Assembly (NCBI RefSeq): GCF_002583405.1
Contig: NZ_BCMJ01000002.1
Coordinates: forward strand, 62,001-126,000
Length of the DNA: 64,000 bases
Direction of reading: 5' to 3'
From: Secundilactobacillus silagincola
GTDB taxonomy: Bacteria; Bacillota; Bacilli; Lactobacillales; Lactobacillaceae
Both the position numbers and the translations under genes were made by a program. The notes below the pieces were generated by a model, which worked only from the letters and a program-made list of their open reading frames with translations, ran no database searches and had not been told where the DNA came from. Below are positions 37,125 through 45,555 of the stretch, one piece after another (within the stretch, counting starts at the first letter, position 1; each line of letters opens with the position of its first letter).

Positions 37125-37886
37125 ATGGATTTGCCACAGGCGTTTTATTTTAAAGCGGGTGAACCGGCTGTGTTGTTGTTACACACATTTTCCGGGACAC
37201 CCAATGATGTCCGCATCATGGGACGAGGATTGCAGAAACGTGGATATACAGTCTTAGGACCTATGTTTGCAGGCCATGGCACCGCTGACCCGCGGCAGAT
37301 TTTTAAGACTGGCGCTCCTGATCGTTGGTGGCAGGATACAAGAACAGCTATTCAGCAGCTTATCAATGACGGTCACAGTGAAATTGCAGTTTTTGGGGAA
37401 TCTCTGGGTGGCTTATTTGCTATGAAAGCTTTAGCACAATTTGATGAAGTGGTTGCAGGCGGCACAATTGATACACCGCTTTTTAAGGTAGACACCAGTC
37501 GGGTAGCGGCACGTTTCTTGTTGGAATGTCGTGGCTGGTACCAGAAAATGAAACTGGCAACGGACGAAGTAACAGAAAGAATGCAGTATTTATCACAGCA
37601 TATTGATGAGATGTTAACGACTATTGAGACGTTTACAGGGCCGGTACATGACGAGATCCGCGGCCTAACCAAGCCAGTCTTTATTGCGCAAGCGGATGCG
37701 GATGAACTGATTGATCGTGATATTGGTCAGCGCTTGGCAGATTATTTATCGCCCAGCGCACCGGTAACGTATCGGCACTATCCAGAAGCGCCTCACGTGA
37801 TGACCTTTAGTCCCCAGGGGCGTCAATTAACCAAAGATATTGGTGAATTTCTAGAGGCTGTCATGCCGGTTAATCACTCGAATTGA
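37125..37886 (+). CDS. alpha/beta hydrolase (carboxylesterase)
   Basis: 253 residues. Nucleophile Ser93 in GESLGG, oxyanion HTFSGTPND, acid in QADADELID and His in EAPHVMT form a complete triad set. It resembles Est30/YvaK carboxylesterases acting on short esters. AAAGGAAG precedes the start. A strong terminator follows. Confidence 0.85.
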   Translation: MDLPQAFYFKAGEPAVLLLHTFSGTPNDVRIMGRGLQKRGYTVLGPMFAGHGTADPRQIFKTGAPDRWWQDTRTAIQQLINDGHSEIAVFGESLGGLFAMKALAQFDEVVAGGTIDTPLFKVDTSRVAARFLLECRGWYQKMKLATDEVTERMQYLSQHIDEMLTTIETFTGPVHDEIRGLTKPVFIAQADADELIDRDIGQRLADYLSPSAPVTYRHYPEAPHVMTFSPQGRQLTKDIGEFLEAVMPVNHSN

Positions 37887-37902
37887 CCTTATTAATCAGA
37901 AT

Positions 37903-37937
37903 AAAAGTCGGCTGATCACTTGATTAGTCGACTTTTT
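37903..37937 (+). terminator. terminator of the carboxylesterase gene
   Basis: AAAAGTCGGCTGATCA pairs with TGATTAGTCGACTTTT, followed by T-run. Confidence 0.85.
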
Positions 37938-38030
37938 TAGTTGGTCTGTAAAACCTTTACAGCAACGTTTATCATTTTTTTTAATTTTTTTAAAAAAACT
38001 GGGAAGGAAAAGCTGTCAAGAAACGTTGAT

Positions 38031-38044
38031 TTTAAGCGCTTTCA
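38031..38044 (+). promoter_or_regulatory. cre-like catabolite control site
   Basis: TTTAAGCGCTTTCA reads TGAAAGCGCTTAAA on the other strand, one mismatch from TGWAARCGYTWNCW. It lies about 10 bases upstream of a TATAGTATA-type -10 region for the next small gene, a position where CcpA would repress or compete. Confidence 0.55.
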
Positions 38045-38095
38045 GCGTACTATTATAGTATAGACATATGCTAAGTCAGAAGGGGGCCGAGCAAA

Positions 38096-38389
38096 ATGGA
38101 AAAGCAACATTTATTACGTAAAACATATTATTTTTGGGGGAGTCTTACAGCAACGGTGGTTTACGGGGTTACTCAGTTTCCTAAACTAGTTAATGCTGCT
38201 ACATCACAGTTATTGGTAAAAGCCGATCGTGAAGATTTAACGGAAGCAGTCTTTATAGGCATGGGGTTGTTGGTATGCTTAATTGGACTGTTTGGTTTAG
38301 ATCGGTTTCGTGCTCGGCACCCACGTCCTAAAAAGACAGACGCCAACATGGAAAATGAGATGACCGAATCTGCATCAACGCAGCACTAA
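38096..38389 (+). CDS. small membrane protein, unknown
   Basis: 97 residues. A first hydrophobic segment (residues ~12-35, possibly a signal anchor with an NAA site) and a second (~51-69, AVFIGMGLLVCLIGLFGL) are followed by a charged tail. AAGGGGG precedes the start. I recognise no family. It is probably co-transcribed with the next gene, 12 bases downstream. Confidence 0.7.
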   Translation: MEKQHLLRKTYYFWGSLTATVVYGVTQFPKLVNAATSQLLVKADREDLTEAVFIGMGLLVCLIGLFGLDRFRARHPRPKKTDANMENEMTESASTQH

Positions 38390-38401
38390 TGGGGGATTAC
38401 A

Positions 38402-38680
38402 ATGAAAAGAATTGATTTAACCAATCAACGGTTTGGCCGTCTGACCGTGACTAGTTTTGCTGGGATGGCGAAAAATGGCAATGCCTTGTGGAATTGTCGG
38501 TGTGATTGCGGTAAAGAAGTTGTTGCTGACGGCTATTTATTACGTAAGGGAAATACTAAAAGTTGCGGTTGCCTTCGTCGTGAACGGGGGCGTGAAGCGA
38601 TGAAAACAAATATCAGTTTAATTGCTAATCGTGGGAACATTAGCAACTTAAAGCACGTTAGGGGAGTCGCATCGTTTTAA
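38402..38680 (+). CDS. small Cys-rich protein resembling AP2/HNH-endonuclease N-terminal domain
   Basis: 92 residues. DLTNQRFGRLTVTSFAG, then NCRCDCGKEVVADGYLLRKG and SCGCL match the zinc-finger-like module that precedes AP2 or HNH domains in many phage homing endonucleases. Here only this module is present, with no catalytic domain in this frame or directly downstream. It may be a stand-alone DNA-binding protein or a remnant. Confidence 0.7.
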   Translation: MKRIDLTNQRFGRLTVTSFAGMAKNGNALWNCRCDCGKEVVADGYLLRKGNTKSCGCLRRERGREAMKTNISLIANRGNISNLKHVRGVASF

Positions 38681-38730
38681 TGACAGAGTTCAAGCACTAT
38701 ATGATTGAGTATACTTAAAAATTCGGATCA

Positions 38731-38769
38731 AAAAAAGATTACCAGTGAATGTTGCTGGTAATCTTTTTT
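38731..38769 (+). terminator. terminator after the Cys-rich gene
   Basis: AAAAAAGATTACCAG pairs with CTGGTAATCTTTTTT around a 9-base loop. Confidence 0.85.
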
Positions 38770-38804
38770 AGTTTAACTTGTGACAACAAATTTAGAATCA
38801 ACAA

Positions 38805-38842
38805 AAAGCATTCATTTTTGTACGCTTCAAAAATGAGTGTTT
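38805..38842 (-). terminator. terminator of the surface-protein gene
   Basis: Read leftward, AAAACACTCATTTTTG pairs with CAAAAATGAATGCTTTTT, ending in a T-run. Confidence 0.75.
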
Positions 38843-38848
38843 TAAACT

Positions 38849-40612
38849 TTATACTCTTGTACCAAGATTGATTTTGCCGGAAAGGCTGATGAAGTAAGCA
38901 GCCAAACCAGAAATTTGATTACCACCGCTACCAGTAGCTGCGGCGCTGTGTTGATGTGATTGGCCGAGATTAGCAATGGTGTCGCGGTGAACCTGGTTAT
39001 TTCGTTCCGTATCTTTTGCAGTCGCTTCAGTAGTGTGTGTACGAATTATCTGCTGGCGCTTTTGGCTGTTTTGCTGAGTCGTTTGAGTCGTGTTTTCGGA
39101 ACGTTGATTGTTATTGCTATTGTTTGTTTGATCTTTATTTATAGTTTGAGCTGCTTGCCGAGCGGGTTGTGAAGCTTGACCTAATTGGGTAACAATTGGC
39201 ATTGTACTGTGTTGGAAAGGATCAGTCTGTTGATCAGTCTGACTTACTTTAACAGTTAAGACGCTGTTATCACGCCCTAACTTGGTGTCACCCTTAACAC
39301 CGTTACTTAAGATTGCAAAGCCCTGGCGTCGCAGGTTGTTCAGTTCAGGTTGAATCTGAGTGCGAACGTTGGTGCCTGGTTGGCCGCTAACCGTTAGCTG
39401 ATTGATTGGCTTGCCCGTTTCCGTAACAACATTTACCGTTGCAGTAGGTACTGATGGCGCTGTTGGTAAGGAAATTGGTTTTGTCGGTGTCTGAGTATTG
39501 ATATCAGTTGTAGTAGCTGACCCAGTTGGCACCTTTTCGATAACACTACCAGTACCTGTAGTACCACCGTTAGTACGGATTTGATTAGATCCAGTTGGTT
39601 GGATACCATAATGACCAATTTCAATAGGCGGTAATTGGTCACGTTGGAGGTACATGCTAAAGCTGTATTTACCCGTTGCCCCAATTGGCGTTGTTTTAGA
39701 CGTTACAATCCAGTTACTGGTATCTAAGGTACTTGTTGAACCAGATTCTGGTTGATAGTAGTACGTAATCACAACCGGGTTAGCATCGCTAAGCGAGTTG
39801 ACGGTCTGGTTAATAATACCATTCGCATCACCACTGACATGATTGAGCTTATACCCAGCAAATGGGATTAAATTATCAGTGGTCGAGAAGAGCTGACCCT
39901 GAGTTGCATAGGTAGTTGGAATTGAGTAGGTCCACAATAACCGGTTAGGTTCTGCAACGTAGCGGACAACAATCGTTGAGAGCGGCTTATAGTATAAATT
40001 GGCAATTTGAGTGCCCCCAATAAAGTTATCGGGAACAGCAGTGTCGGCATTACCGACGAATGAATAGCCGGGAATATGAGTGACGAAAGCCGACTTATCC
40101 TTAATAGCTGAACCAACGTAGCCTTGATAATGACTGGTAAAGGCATCACCGTTGATCTTTTCATTGGTTATCGCATTAAAAGCGTTAACGACTAAGTGAC
40201 CTAATTGATTAGTAGCAGTATTATCAGTTTCTTTATTCTGATTAGAACCATTTGCTGGCGTACTAGAAGATGATTCACCAACTGAATTTGAAATGACACT
40301 GCTTGTCTTTGAATCACTAGTGCTGCTAATAGATGTTGAAGAAGATGAACTACTGTTACTACTATTTTGAGAACTAGATGAACTGTTACTTTGCGAATTA
40401 GAGGAAGTGGTCGTCGTTACACTTGAAGATGATTTCAGAGACACACTATGGGTAGAGCTTGTTGTTGCGGCCGTTGTTGAGGTAACAGCAGTCGTATTTT
40501 GCGTCTCTGAGGCGTGTACAGCCATTTGCTGCAAGTGGAAACCAGTTAAAACGGTCGCTGAAAACAGGCATGCTGCTAGCCACTTATTTCTCGCTGACTT
40601 ACTGAGTCTCAT
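38849..40612 (-). CDS. secreted Ser/Thr-rich surface protein with MucBP-like domains, no visible anchor
   Basis: 587 residues. The signal peptide (residues 1-~35, AVHA site) is followed by a long Ser/Thr-rich stretch to ~125. Two MucBP-like segments follow (for example GHLVVNAF...YYYQPES and a later VNVVTETGKPIN...VKVSQTD), then a Gln/Asn/Thr-rich tail. No LPxTG, WxL or membrane anchor is seen at the C-terminus. The ATG at 40612 fits AGGA 10 bases upstream; a GTG three codons earlier has bad spacing. It lies directly downstream of a Mga-like regulator, probably one operon. Confidence 0.82.
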   Translation of the reverse strand: MRLSKSARNKWLAACLFSATVLTGFHLQQMAVHASETQNTTAVTSTTAATTSSTHSVSLKSSSSVTTTTSSNSQSNSSSSSQNSSNSSSSSSTSISSTSDSKTSSVISNSVGESSSSTPANGSNQNKETDNTATNQLGHLVVNAFNAITNEKINGDAFTSHYQGYVGSAIKDKSAFVTHIPGYSFVGNADTAVPDNFIGGTQIANLYYKPLSTIVVRYVAEPNRLLWTYSIPTTYATQGQLFSTTDNLIPFAGYKLNHVSGDANGIINQTVNSLSDANPVVITYYYQPESGSTSTLDTSNWIVTSKTTPIGATGKYSFSMYLQRDQLPPIEIGHYGIQPTGSNQIRTNGGTTGTGSVIEKVPTGSATTTDINTQTPTKPISLPTAPSVPTATVNVVTETGKPINQLTVSGQPGTNVRTQIQPELNNLRRQGFAILSNGVKGDTKLGRDNSVLTVKVSQTDQQTDPFQHSTMPIVTQLGQASQPARQAAQTINKDQTNNSNNNQRSENTTQTTQQNSQKRQQIIRTHTTEATAKDTERNNQVHRDTIANLGQSHQHSAAATGSGGNQISGLAAYFISLSGKINLGTRV

Positions 40613-40628
40613 GAACGCCACTTCCTTT

Positions 40629-42116
40629 CTATTCTGGTTCTTGCGTATCTTGGTTTGGAAATAAATCTGGTAATTTTTGGCGCTTAACGTCTAGAATCAA
40701 ATCGGCTAAGTTTGACCAATCGACAGGGGTCGGTGGGTCTTGCCAAATGACTTGCGTCTGACTAATTTTCTTAGAATGAAAATCTGAGATATAAATGTCG
40801 GTGTCAGGCGTCAATTCAGTGTCAATAATAATGTGGGCGTGATTAAAAGCGTCCAGGGATTGAATAACGTAATTGGTATATAAAACACCCTGTGAAAAGT
40901 CCACGCAAATATGAACTTGATCTCGCATTAATTCAGTTGGAACCGCATTGATTAATGCAAACATGTAGCTGAAGTATAAATTGACAGCCATCTTCTGCGT
41001 TAAGTGAAGATCCTCGCGACGCTGTAACTTAGTGATGTTATGGGAAACAGCAACGTCGAAGGCAGGATAAAGTTCCGAAAAGAATTGAACCTGGTCGGGA
41101 TCAATAAACGTTGTGGGCTCAATGTAAAACGTCGTGAATTGGAAATGAATACTCAGCAAACTATCTTTTAGCTGACGATTATCAACCAAGTGAGTCTTGA
41201 GTAGCACATTAGTATCTTGCAACTCATCCAAAAACTGGTTGGTTAAGTCATCAACAGCGGGAATGTTAGCAGCCAATTCATGCATTTGATCGAAGCCTAA
41301 GTAACCTTGTGCAACTAAAAAGCTGTACAAATAGTTAAATTCGTCGTCGGTTAGTGTCAACTGATCTGCTAATAGTGTTTGAAGCTGTTGATGCATTGTT
41401 TTGCTAGACTTTGTGGGTTTTATTTTAAGCAATTGAGACGAACCAATCGGATCGGAATTAAGCATTCTGAGTAACCATACCCGTAAAAAGGTTGATAACT
41501 TGGTTTCTTGGGTTGGTTTTAAGGCGGCAGGCAATCCAGCTTGAATGGCTGAAACGAGGTCTTCAACCAACGGATTCAGAGGCTCAAAAGGTTCAGAGAC
41601 ACCATTATATAGTGTGTAATAAAGCTGGAATAAGTGGAGCCGAATGGTGAATTCTTTACTAGCGTACAAACTACTGGCTTGGAAAAAATGGTGCTTTTCC
41701 AGGATTGCTTCAAGTGAATCCAATGAACGGTAGAATACCGAAACACTCATGTAATTTGCGGCAACATAGCCGCTTTTGGTATATAAGTGATTGTAGAAGA
41801 ACTGATACTCTAGAGCCGTAAAAAGCGGTGCTCGATTCAAATAGAGCAGAGTAGCCCTTTGTAAGACGTAAGAGTTCAGTCCAAATGCTTGCCAGACCCC
41901 CTTATTGGGTTCATCCAGGTAACAGGGCGTATCTTCTGAAACGACAGCTAGATCTGCGTTCATCGTTTCAAAATACTTATTTAACTGATAGTTCGTCAAT
42001 GACAGTGACTGACTTAACTCCGCTTTATTCAAAGTTTGGTCAGTTTGTTGGGTGAAGAGTGATAAAATTTCAAGACAAATTTTATCGTTTTTCGACAATA
42101 GAAACGTATAATCCAT
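40629..42116 (-). CDS. Mga-like transcriptional regulator
   Basis: 495 residues. N-terminal helix-turn-helix (SQSLSLTNYQLNKYFETMN at about 35-53), then a long helical body with the layout of Mga/RofA-type virulence regulators (two PRD-like regions and a C-terminal EIIB-like end). These activate surface-protein genes. The start is uncertain: MDYTFLLS at 42116 or an ATG at 42134, neither with a strong ribosome site. A TATAAT -10 lies at 42167-42162. The surface-protein gene begins 17 bases after its stop. Confidence 0.75.
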   Translation of the reverse strand: MDYTFLLSKNDKICLEILSLFTQQTDQTLNKAELSQSLSLTNYQLNKYFETMNADLAVVSEDTPCYLDEPNKGVWQAFGLNSYVLQRATLLYLNRAPLFTALEYQFFYNHLYTKSGYVAANYMSVSVFYRSLDSLEAILEKHHFFQASSLYASKEFTIRLHLFQLYYTLYNGVSEPFEPLNPLVEDLVSAIQAGLPAALKPTQETKLSTFLRVWLLRMLNSDPIGSSQLLKIKPTKSSKTMHQQLQTLLADQLTLTDDEFNYLYSFLVAQGYLGFDQMHELAANIPAVDDLTNQFLDELQDTNVLLKTHLVDNRQLKDSLLSIHFQFTTFYIEPTTFIDPDQVQFFSELYPAFDVAVSHNITKLQRREDLHLTQKMAVNLYFSYMFALINAVPTELMRDQVHICVDFSQGVLYTNYVIQSLDAFNHAHIIIDTELTPDTDIYISDFHSKKISQTQVIWQDPPTPVDWSNLADLILDVKRQKLPDLFPNQDTQEPE

Positions 42117-42414
42117 GGCAGCCAGTCCAATCATAGTGTTCGATTAATCTTTTCACCCTAAATTATACTTTATTATAGTTCATTTGTGTCCATTAATCAG
42201 TTATTCTGCCAAATTGACTTTGTCAGTTTTTTTAAAAAAATTAAAAAAACTGGGAGACTCGAAGTGTTGAATTTACGGCTATTTCAAGCCATAATTAGTC
42301 TTGTATTAAAGGAGCTCTTGCTTAACGTTTCTACATGGCTAACTACCTGGAAATTAGCTAGGGAATTTAATACAAGGGTTAATTACATTACATGATGTAT
42401 CTTGTGGTAGACAA

Positions 42415-42594
42415 ATGGATAGTTCTGGGAGTGTTTCAACAGCGAAGTTTAATATTGGAGAGAATATTGAGCCGACTACTACTGCTGAGCTAACTGTTTA
42501 TCAGCGCAATTTATGGATTGGTAATGGAGTTGTAATTGCCGGAGCGTGGGGGCGCGATGGCAAGCTGCAGCGACTAGATAAGGGTGTTTGGTGA
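42415..42594 (+). pseudogene. possible C-terminal gene fragment
   Basis: An open frame of 59 codons after an ATG, extendable upstream in frame to about 42358, ends with the stretch LWIGNGVVIAGAWGRDG and a TGA. Composition is protein-like, but there is no ribosome site and no start-like region, and a stop lies just upstream in frame. It may be the tail of a deleted gene. I do not recognise the family. Confidence 0.35.
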
Positions 42595-42686
42595 CGACGA
42601 ATCATTTAAACACTCACGGTAACAGTTTTTAGATATTACACACAAACTTTACTTCGCGTTCCCTAACAACGGTAAGGTTTTAATTA

Positions 42687-42726
42687 AAAACGGGTATCAG
42701 CGTGTAGGGCGCTGATACCCGTTTTT
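42687..42726 (+). terminator. strong hairpin with T-run
   Basis: AAAAACGGGTATCAGCG pairs with CGCTGATACCCGTTTTT around a short loop. No intact gene precedes it closely on the plus strand, so it probably terminated the lost gene whose fragment lies at 42415. Confidence 0.8.
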
Positions 42727-42749
42727 GCATATGGTTCAGTCATGAGTAT

Positions 42750-42844
42750 AAACACAGGTTCCGGCCTAAATAATGCCTATTCCAAAAATCGCGGAATAGG
42801 CATTAATTGCGTTAAGTTTTGGATCTACCGAGGTTTGTCACAGC
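42750..42844. repeat. family A palindrome (copy A5)
   Basis: Left end ACACAGGTTCCGGCC, central stem TAATGCCTATTCC/GGAATAGGCATTA, right end GGATCTACCGAGGTTTGTCACAGC. It sits at the 3' end of the serA transcript, 16 bases past the stop. Confidence 0.7.
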
Positions 42845-42859
42845 ATCCTCTATTTACGA

Positions 42860-44023
42860 TTATTTCTTAATTAGTCTGACCCGGTAAACGGCCTCAATAG
42901 CACTTAACTGGTCAATAATCACGGCGTCTTGCTTTTGTAAATGGTTGACGTCAATGATGGTGTAAGCCACTTTATCTTTAGCCGCGTTACTCATGTTTTC
43001 AATGTTGATGTTGGCATTGGCTAGGATCGTTGCAATTTGACCAACCATGTTAGGAATATTTTGGTGCATGACGGTGATTCGGTAAGGTGTGCCAAATGGA
43101 ACTTGTAAATTGGGCAGGTTAACACTGCTTTGCACGTTACCGGTTTCCAGGAAGTTCATGATGGTTTCAGCACCTTGTACGGCGCCGTTGGTTTCTGCTT
43201 CGCCAGTTGAGCCACCAATGTGCGGGGTCACTACAACGTCTTTCCGGTTTAAAATTTCGTCACTGCCAAAATCAGTGAAGTAGCCTCTTGCCTGACCGCT
43301 GTCCAACGCTTTGAGCATTTCAGTATTGTTCACGATACCGCCACGAGCAAAGTTGAAGACTGTCACACCAGGTTTCATTGCCGCAAATTCTGCAGCACCA
43401 ATCATGCCTGTCGTTTCCTCATTTTTAGGGACGTGAATGGTAACGTAATCAGCATTCTTCAGTGCTGCTGGTAATGTTTTAGCCCGGTGGATGTCAGTGG
43501 AGATCCGCCATGCGGCATCGGATGACAGATAGGGGTCATAAGCAATAACTTTCATGCCGAGCTGACTGGCCGCATTAGCGACTAACGAGCCGACGTGACC
43601 AACACCAATCACAGCCAAGGTTTTCCCTAATAGTTCTTGACCGCTGAACTTCGTTTTATCGTGTTCAGTCCGTTTTGAAATGTCAGCACCACTATTATGA
43701 GCAGCGTAATCAGCAGCTGCAAAGAGGTTTCGAGAGGCCGCAATCAGCATAGCAATCATGAGTTCTTTCACCGCGTTGGCGTTACTACCCGGAGTGGTGA
43801 AGACCGCCGTACCGTTTGCGGTTGCACGGTCAATAGGAACGTTATTGAAGCCAGCTCCGGCCCGAACGATAACTTTCAAACTGTTAGGTAAATCTTGCTC
43901 ATGTAGGTTTACCGATCGAATTAGGTAAGCATCAGCATCATCAGTTTGATTGATCTGATAGTGGTCAGTAAACCGGTCCAGACCGGCTTTTGCAATTGCG
44001 TTGTACGTTTTAATCTGATACAT
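42860..44023 (-). CDS. serA: D-3-phosphoglycerate dehydrogenase SerA
   Basis: 387 residues. NAD-binding IGVGHVGSLVA, catalytic Arg in FARGGIVNN, Glu in the TDFGSDEI region and His in TPHIGGSTGEA are present, with a C-terminal ACT domain (about 315-387, YRITVMHQNIPNMVGQIA) for feedback control by serine. It oxidises 3-phosphoglycerate, the first step of serine synthesis. It follows serC by 11 bases in an operon behind the Ser leader attenuator. Confidence 0.95.
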   Translation of the reverse strand: MYQIKTYNAIAKAGLDRFTDHYQINQTDDADAYLIRSVNLHEQDLPNSLKVIVRAGAGFNNVPIDRATANGTAVFTTPGSNANAVKELMIAMLIAASRNLFAAADYAAHNSGADISKRTEHDKTKFSGQELLGKTLAVIGVGHVGSLVANAASQLGMKVIAYDPYLSSDAAWRISTDIHRAKTLPAALKNADYVTIHVPKNEETTGMIGAAEFAAMKPGVTVFNFARGGIVNNTEMLKALDSGQARGYFTDFGSDEILNRKDVVVTPHIGGSTGEAETNGAVQGAETIMNFLETGNVQSSVNLPNLQVPFGTPYRITVMHQNIPNMVGQIATILANANINIENMSNAAKDKVAYTIIDVNHLQKQDAVIIDQLSAIEAVYRVRLIKK

Positions 44024-44034
44024 GACAAGGCCTC

Positions 44035-45111
44035 CTATAAATTCTTTTCAAAATGATAAAGCTCATTGACCAATGCTTGCACACCTTCAAATGGCATGGC
44101 GTTGTAAAGACTGGCACGCAAACCGCCGACACTGCGGTGACCCTTTAGATTCAGCAAACCATGAGCGGTCAGATCATCGATAGCCGCTTGGTCAATTTTA
44201 GCATCACCCGTCATGAATGGTACGTTAGTGAGGGAACGGTCATCATGTTTGACGGGGTTGTTAAATAGTTTTGACTGATCCAAGAAATCGTAAAGTAAAC
44301 TGGATTTTTTCTTATTGAGAGCTTCCATGGCTTCAATACCACCAATTTCTTTCAGCCATTTAAGGGTTAATCCCACGGCGTAGATGTTAAAAACGGGCGG
44401 GGTGTTTGGCATGGAGTTCTTTTTTGCAAACAGCTCGTAGTTAAAGACGCTTGGGATGTGATCTACATGTTTGATCAGTGCCTTTTTCACGATGACCAAC
44501 GTAACACCTGCTGGGCCAAGGTTCTTTTGCACACCAGCAAAAATCAAGTCAAAATCAGTCACTTGATAGTGTTGCGCCATAATGTTGGAAGACATGTCAG
44601 CTACTAGGGGCGTACCGTTAGTTTGAGGCAGATCATGATAGGCGGTACCTTCAATGGTGTTGTTGGTGCAAATATGCAAGTAGTCATAGGTATCAGCAGG
44701 TAACGTTGAGGTTCGGGCGGGGAGCCTATCGTAATGGGTGCCCTTAGTAGAAGCCAGTGTGTCCACTTGATAACCTAAGTTAGCGGCTTCTTCACCGGCC
44801 TTAGCTGCCCAGTGACCACTATCTAGTAAAGCAATACGGTGGTGTTCAGTGGCTAGGTTCATCGGAACGGCTGCGAACTGACCGGTTCCGCCACCCTGAA
44901 AGAAGAGCACTTCATAATCGTCAGGAATACTCATGAGGTCGCGCAGATCCTGTTGTGCAGTATTGATGATATCGTCAAAAAGTGCTGATCTGTGGGAGAT
45001 TTCCATAATGCTCATTCCCGTTCCTCGTAACGAGGGAAGTTCGCTTTGAATCTGGTTGATAACTTGGTCTGGTAACGTTGCTGGACCAGCGGCAAAATTA
45101 TAAACTGTCAT
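44035..45111 (-). CDS. serC: phosphoserine aminotransferase SerC
   Basis: 358 residues, full length. YNFAAGPATLPDQV at the start, FFQGGGTGQFAAVPMNL, the PLP Lys in FAGVQKNLGPAGV and GHRSVGGLRASLYNA near the end are intact. It transaminates 3-phosphohydroxypyruvate. GGAGG lies 8 bases before the ATG, downstream of the terminator hairpin of the leader. Confidence 0.96.
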   Translation of the reverse strand: MTVYNFAAGPATLPDQVINQIQSELPSLRGTGMSIMEISHRSALFDDIINTAQQDLRDLMSIPDDYEVLFFQGGGTGQFAAVPMNLATEHHRIALLDSGHWAAKAGEEAANLGYQVDTLASTKGTHYDRLPARTSTLPADTYDYLHICTNNTIEGTAYHDLPQTNGTPLVADMSSNIMAQHYQVTDFDLIFAGVQKNLGPAGVTLVIVKKALIKHVDHIPSVFNYELFAKKNSMPNTPPVFNIYAVGLTLKWLKEIGGIEAMEALNKKKSSLLYDFLDQSKLFNNPVKHDDRSLTNVPFMTGDAKIDQAAIDDLTAHGLLNLKGHRSVGGLRASLYNAMPFEGVQALVNELYHFEKNL

Positions 45112-45144
45112 GAGATTTCCTCCAAATGATTTAAAAAATTAAAA

Positions 45145-45269
45145 ACCCTCACAGTATTGACTGTGAGGGTGATTGTTTACAGTTATAGCGGCCTCACAGT
45201 TGAATTTAAATTCGTAAATTCATCTGTGTGAGACCAATTAAGACACGTCAAGATGGGCCTACACAGATG
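45145..45269 (-). promoter_or_regulatory. leader-peptide attenuator of serC-serA
   Basis: Minus strand, five segments. 1:2 is CATCTGTGT (45269-45261) with ACACAGATG (45229-45221). 2:3 is GGTCTCACA (45235-45227) with TGTGAGGCC (45198-45190). 3:4 is ACTGTGAGG (45200-45192) with CCTCACAGT (45168-45160). 4:5 is the terminator ACCCTCACAGT (45170-45160) with ACTGTGAGGGT (45155-45145), then TTTTAATTTTTT. Segment 1 overlaps the leader stop codon. The logic parallels the aromatic attenuator at 34.7 kb. Segments 1:2 and 2:3 share only 3 bases, so exclusivity there is partial. Confidence 0.75.
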
Positions 45270-45321
45270 TGACTGTAGACCAGGAGAATGATACTGTTTG
45301 TGTGTTATTTAAGTTATTCAA
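45259..45321 (-). CDS. serine-rich leader peptide (20 aa)
   Basis: TTG start preceded by AAAGGGAGG 8 bases upstream; the frame encodes MNNLNNTQTVSFSWSTVTSV. Three Ser codons (TCA, TCC, TCT) fall within five codons and a fourth near the end. The operon behind it makes serine, so the codons fit a sensor of Ser-tRNA charging. Too short for ordinary gene finders. Confidence 0.75.
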   Translation of the reverse strand: MNNLNNTQTVSFSWSTVTSV

Positions 45322-45348
45322 ATTGTTAGCCTCCCTTTCTTTAATTAA

Positions 45349-45377
45349 AATTTAACAGACGATAGAATACTTGTCAA
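45349..45377 (-). promoter_or_regulatory. promoter of the ser leader-serC-serA operon
   Basis: TTGACA (45377-45372) and TAAATT (45354-45349) are 17 bases apart. The transcript would start near 45342, about 20 bases ahead of the leader start codon. Confidence 0.72.
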
Positions 45378-45555
45378 CGAAAATTTTATAACTAATAAGC
45401 GATAAACACGTAATGGAAGCGTTTTAATCTACTGATAGAATTTTTTTATAATTACACGGATGCTTTAAAGATTGGAATTACATGAGGATAATTGCTATTA
45501 TGAAAACATTCATGAATTTTAAACCACTAACCATCTAGAAATGAGGGACAACTGC

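Noticed and set aside
42186-42395. 69-codon open frame upstream of the gene fragment
   Set aside because: No ribosome site, passes through the A/T tract, low-complexity start; not protein-like.
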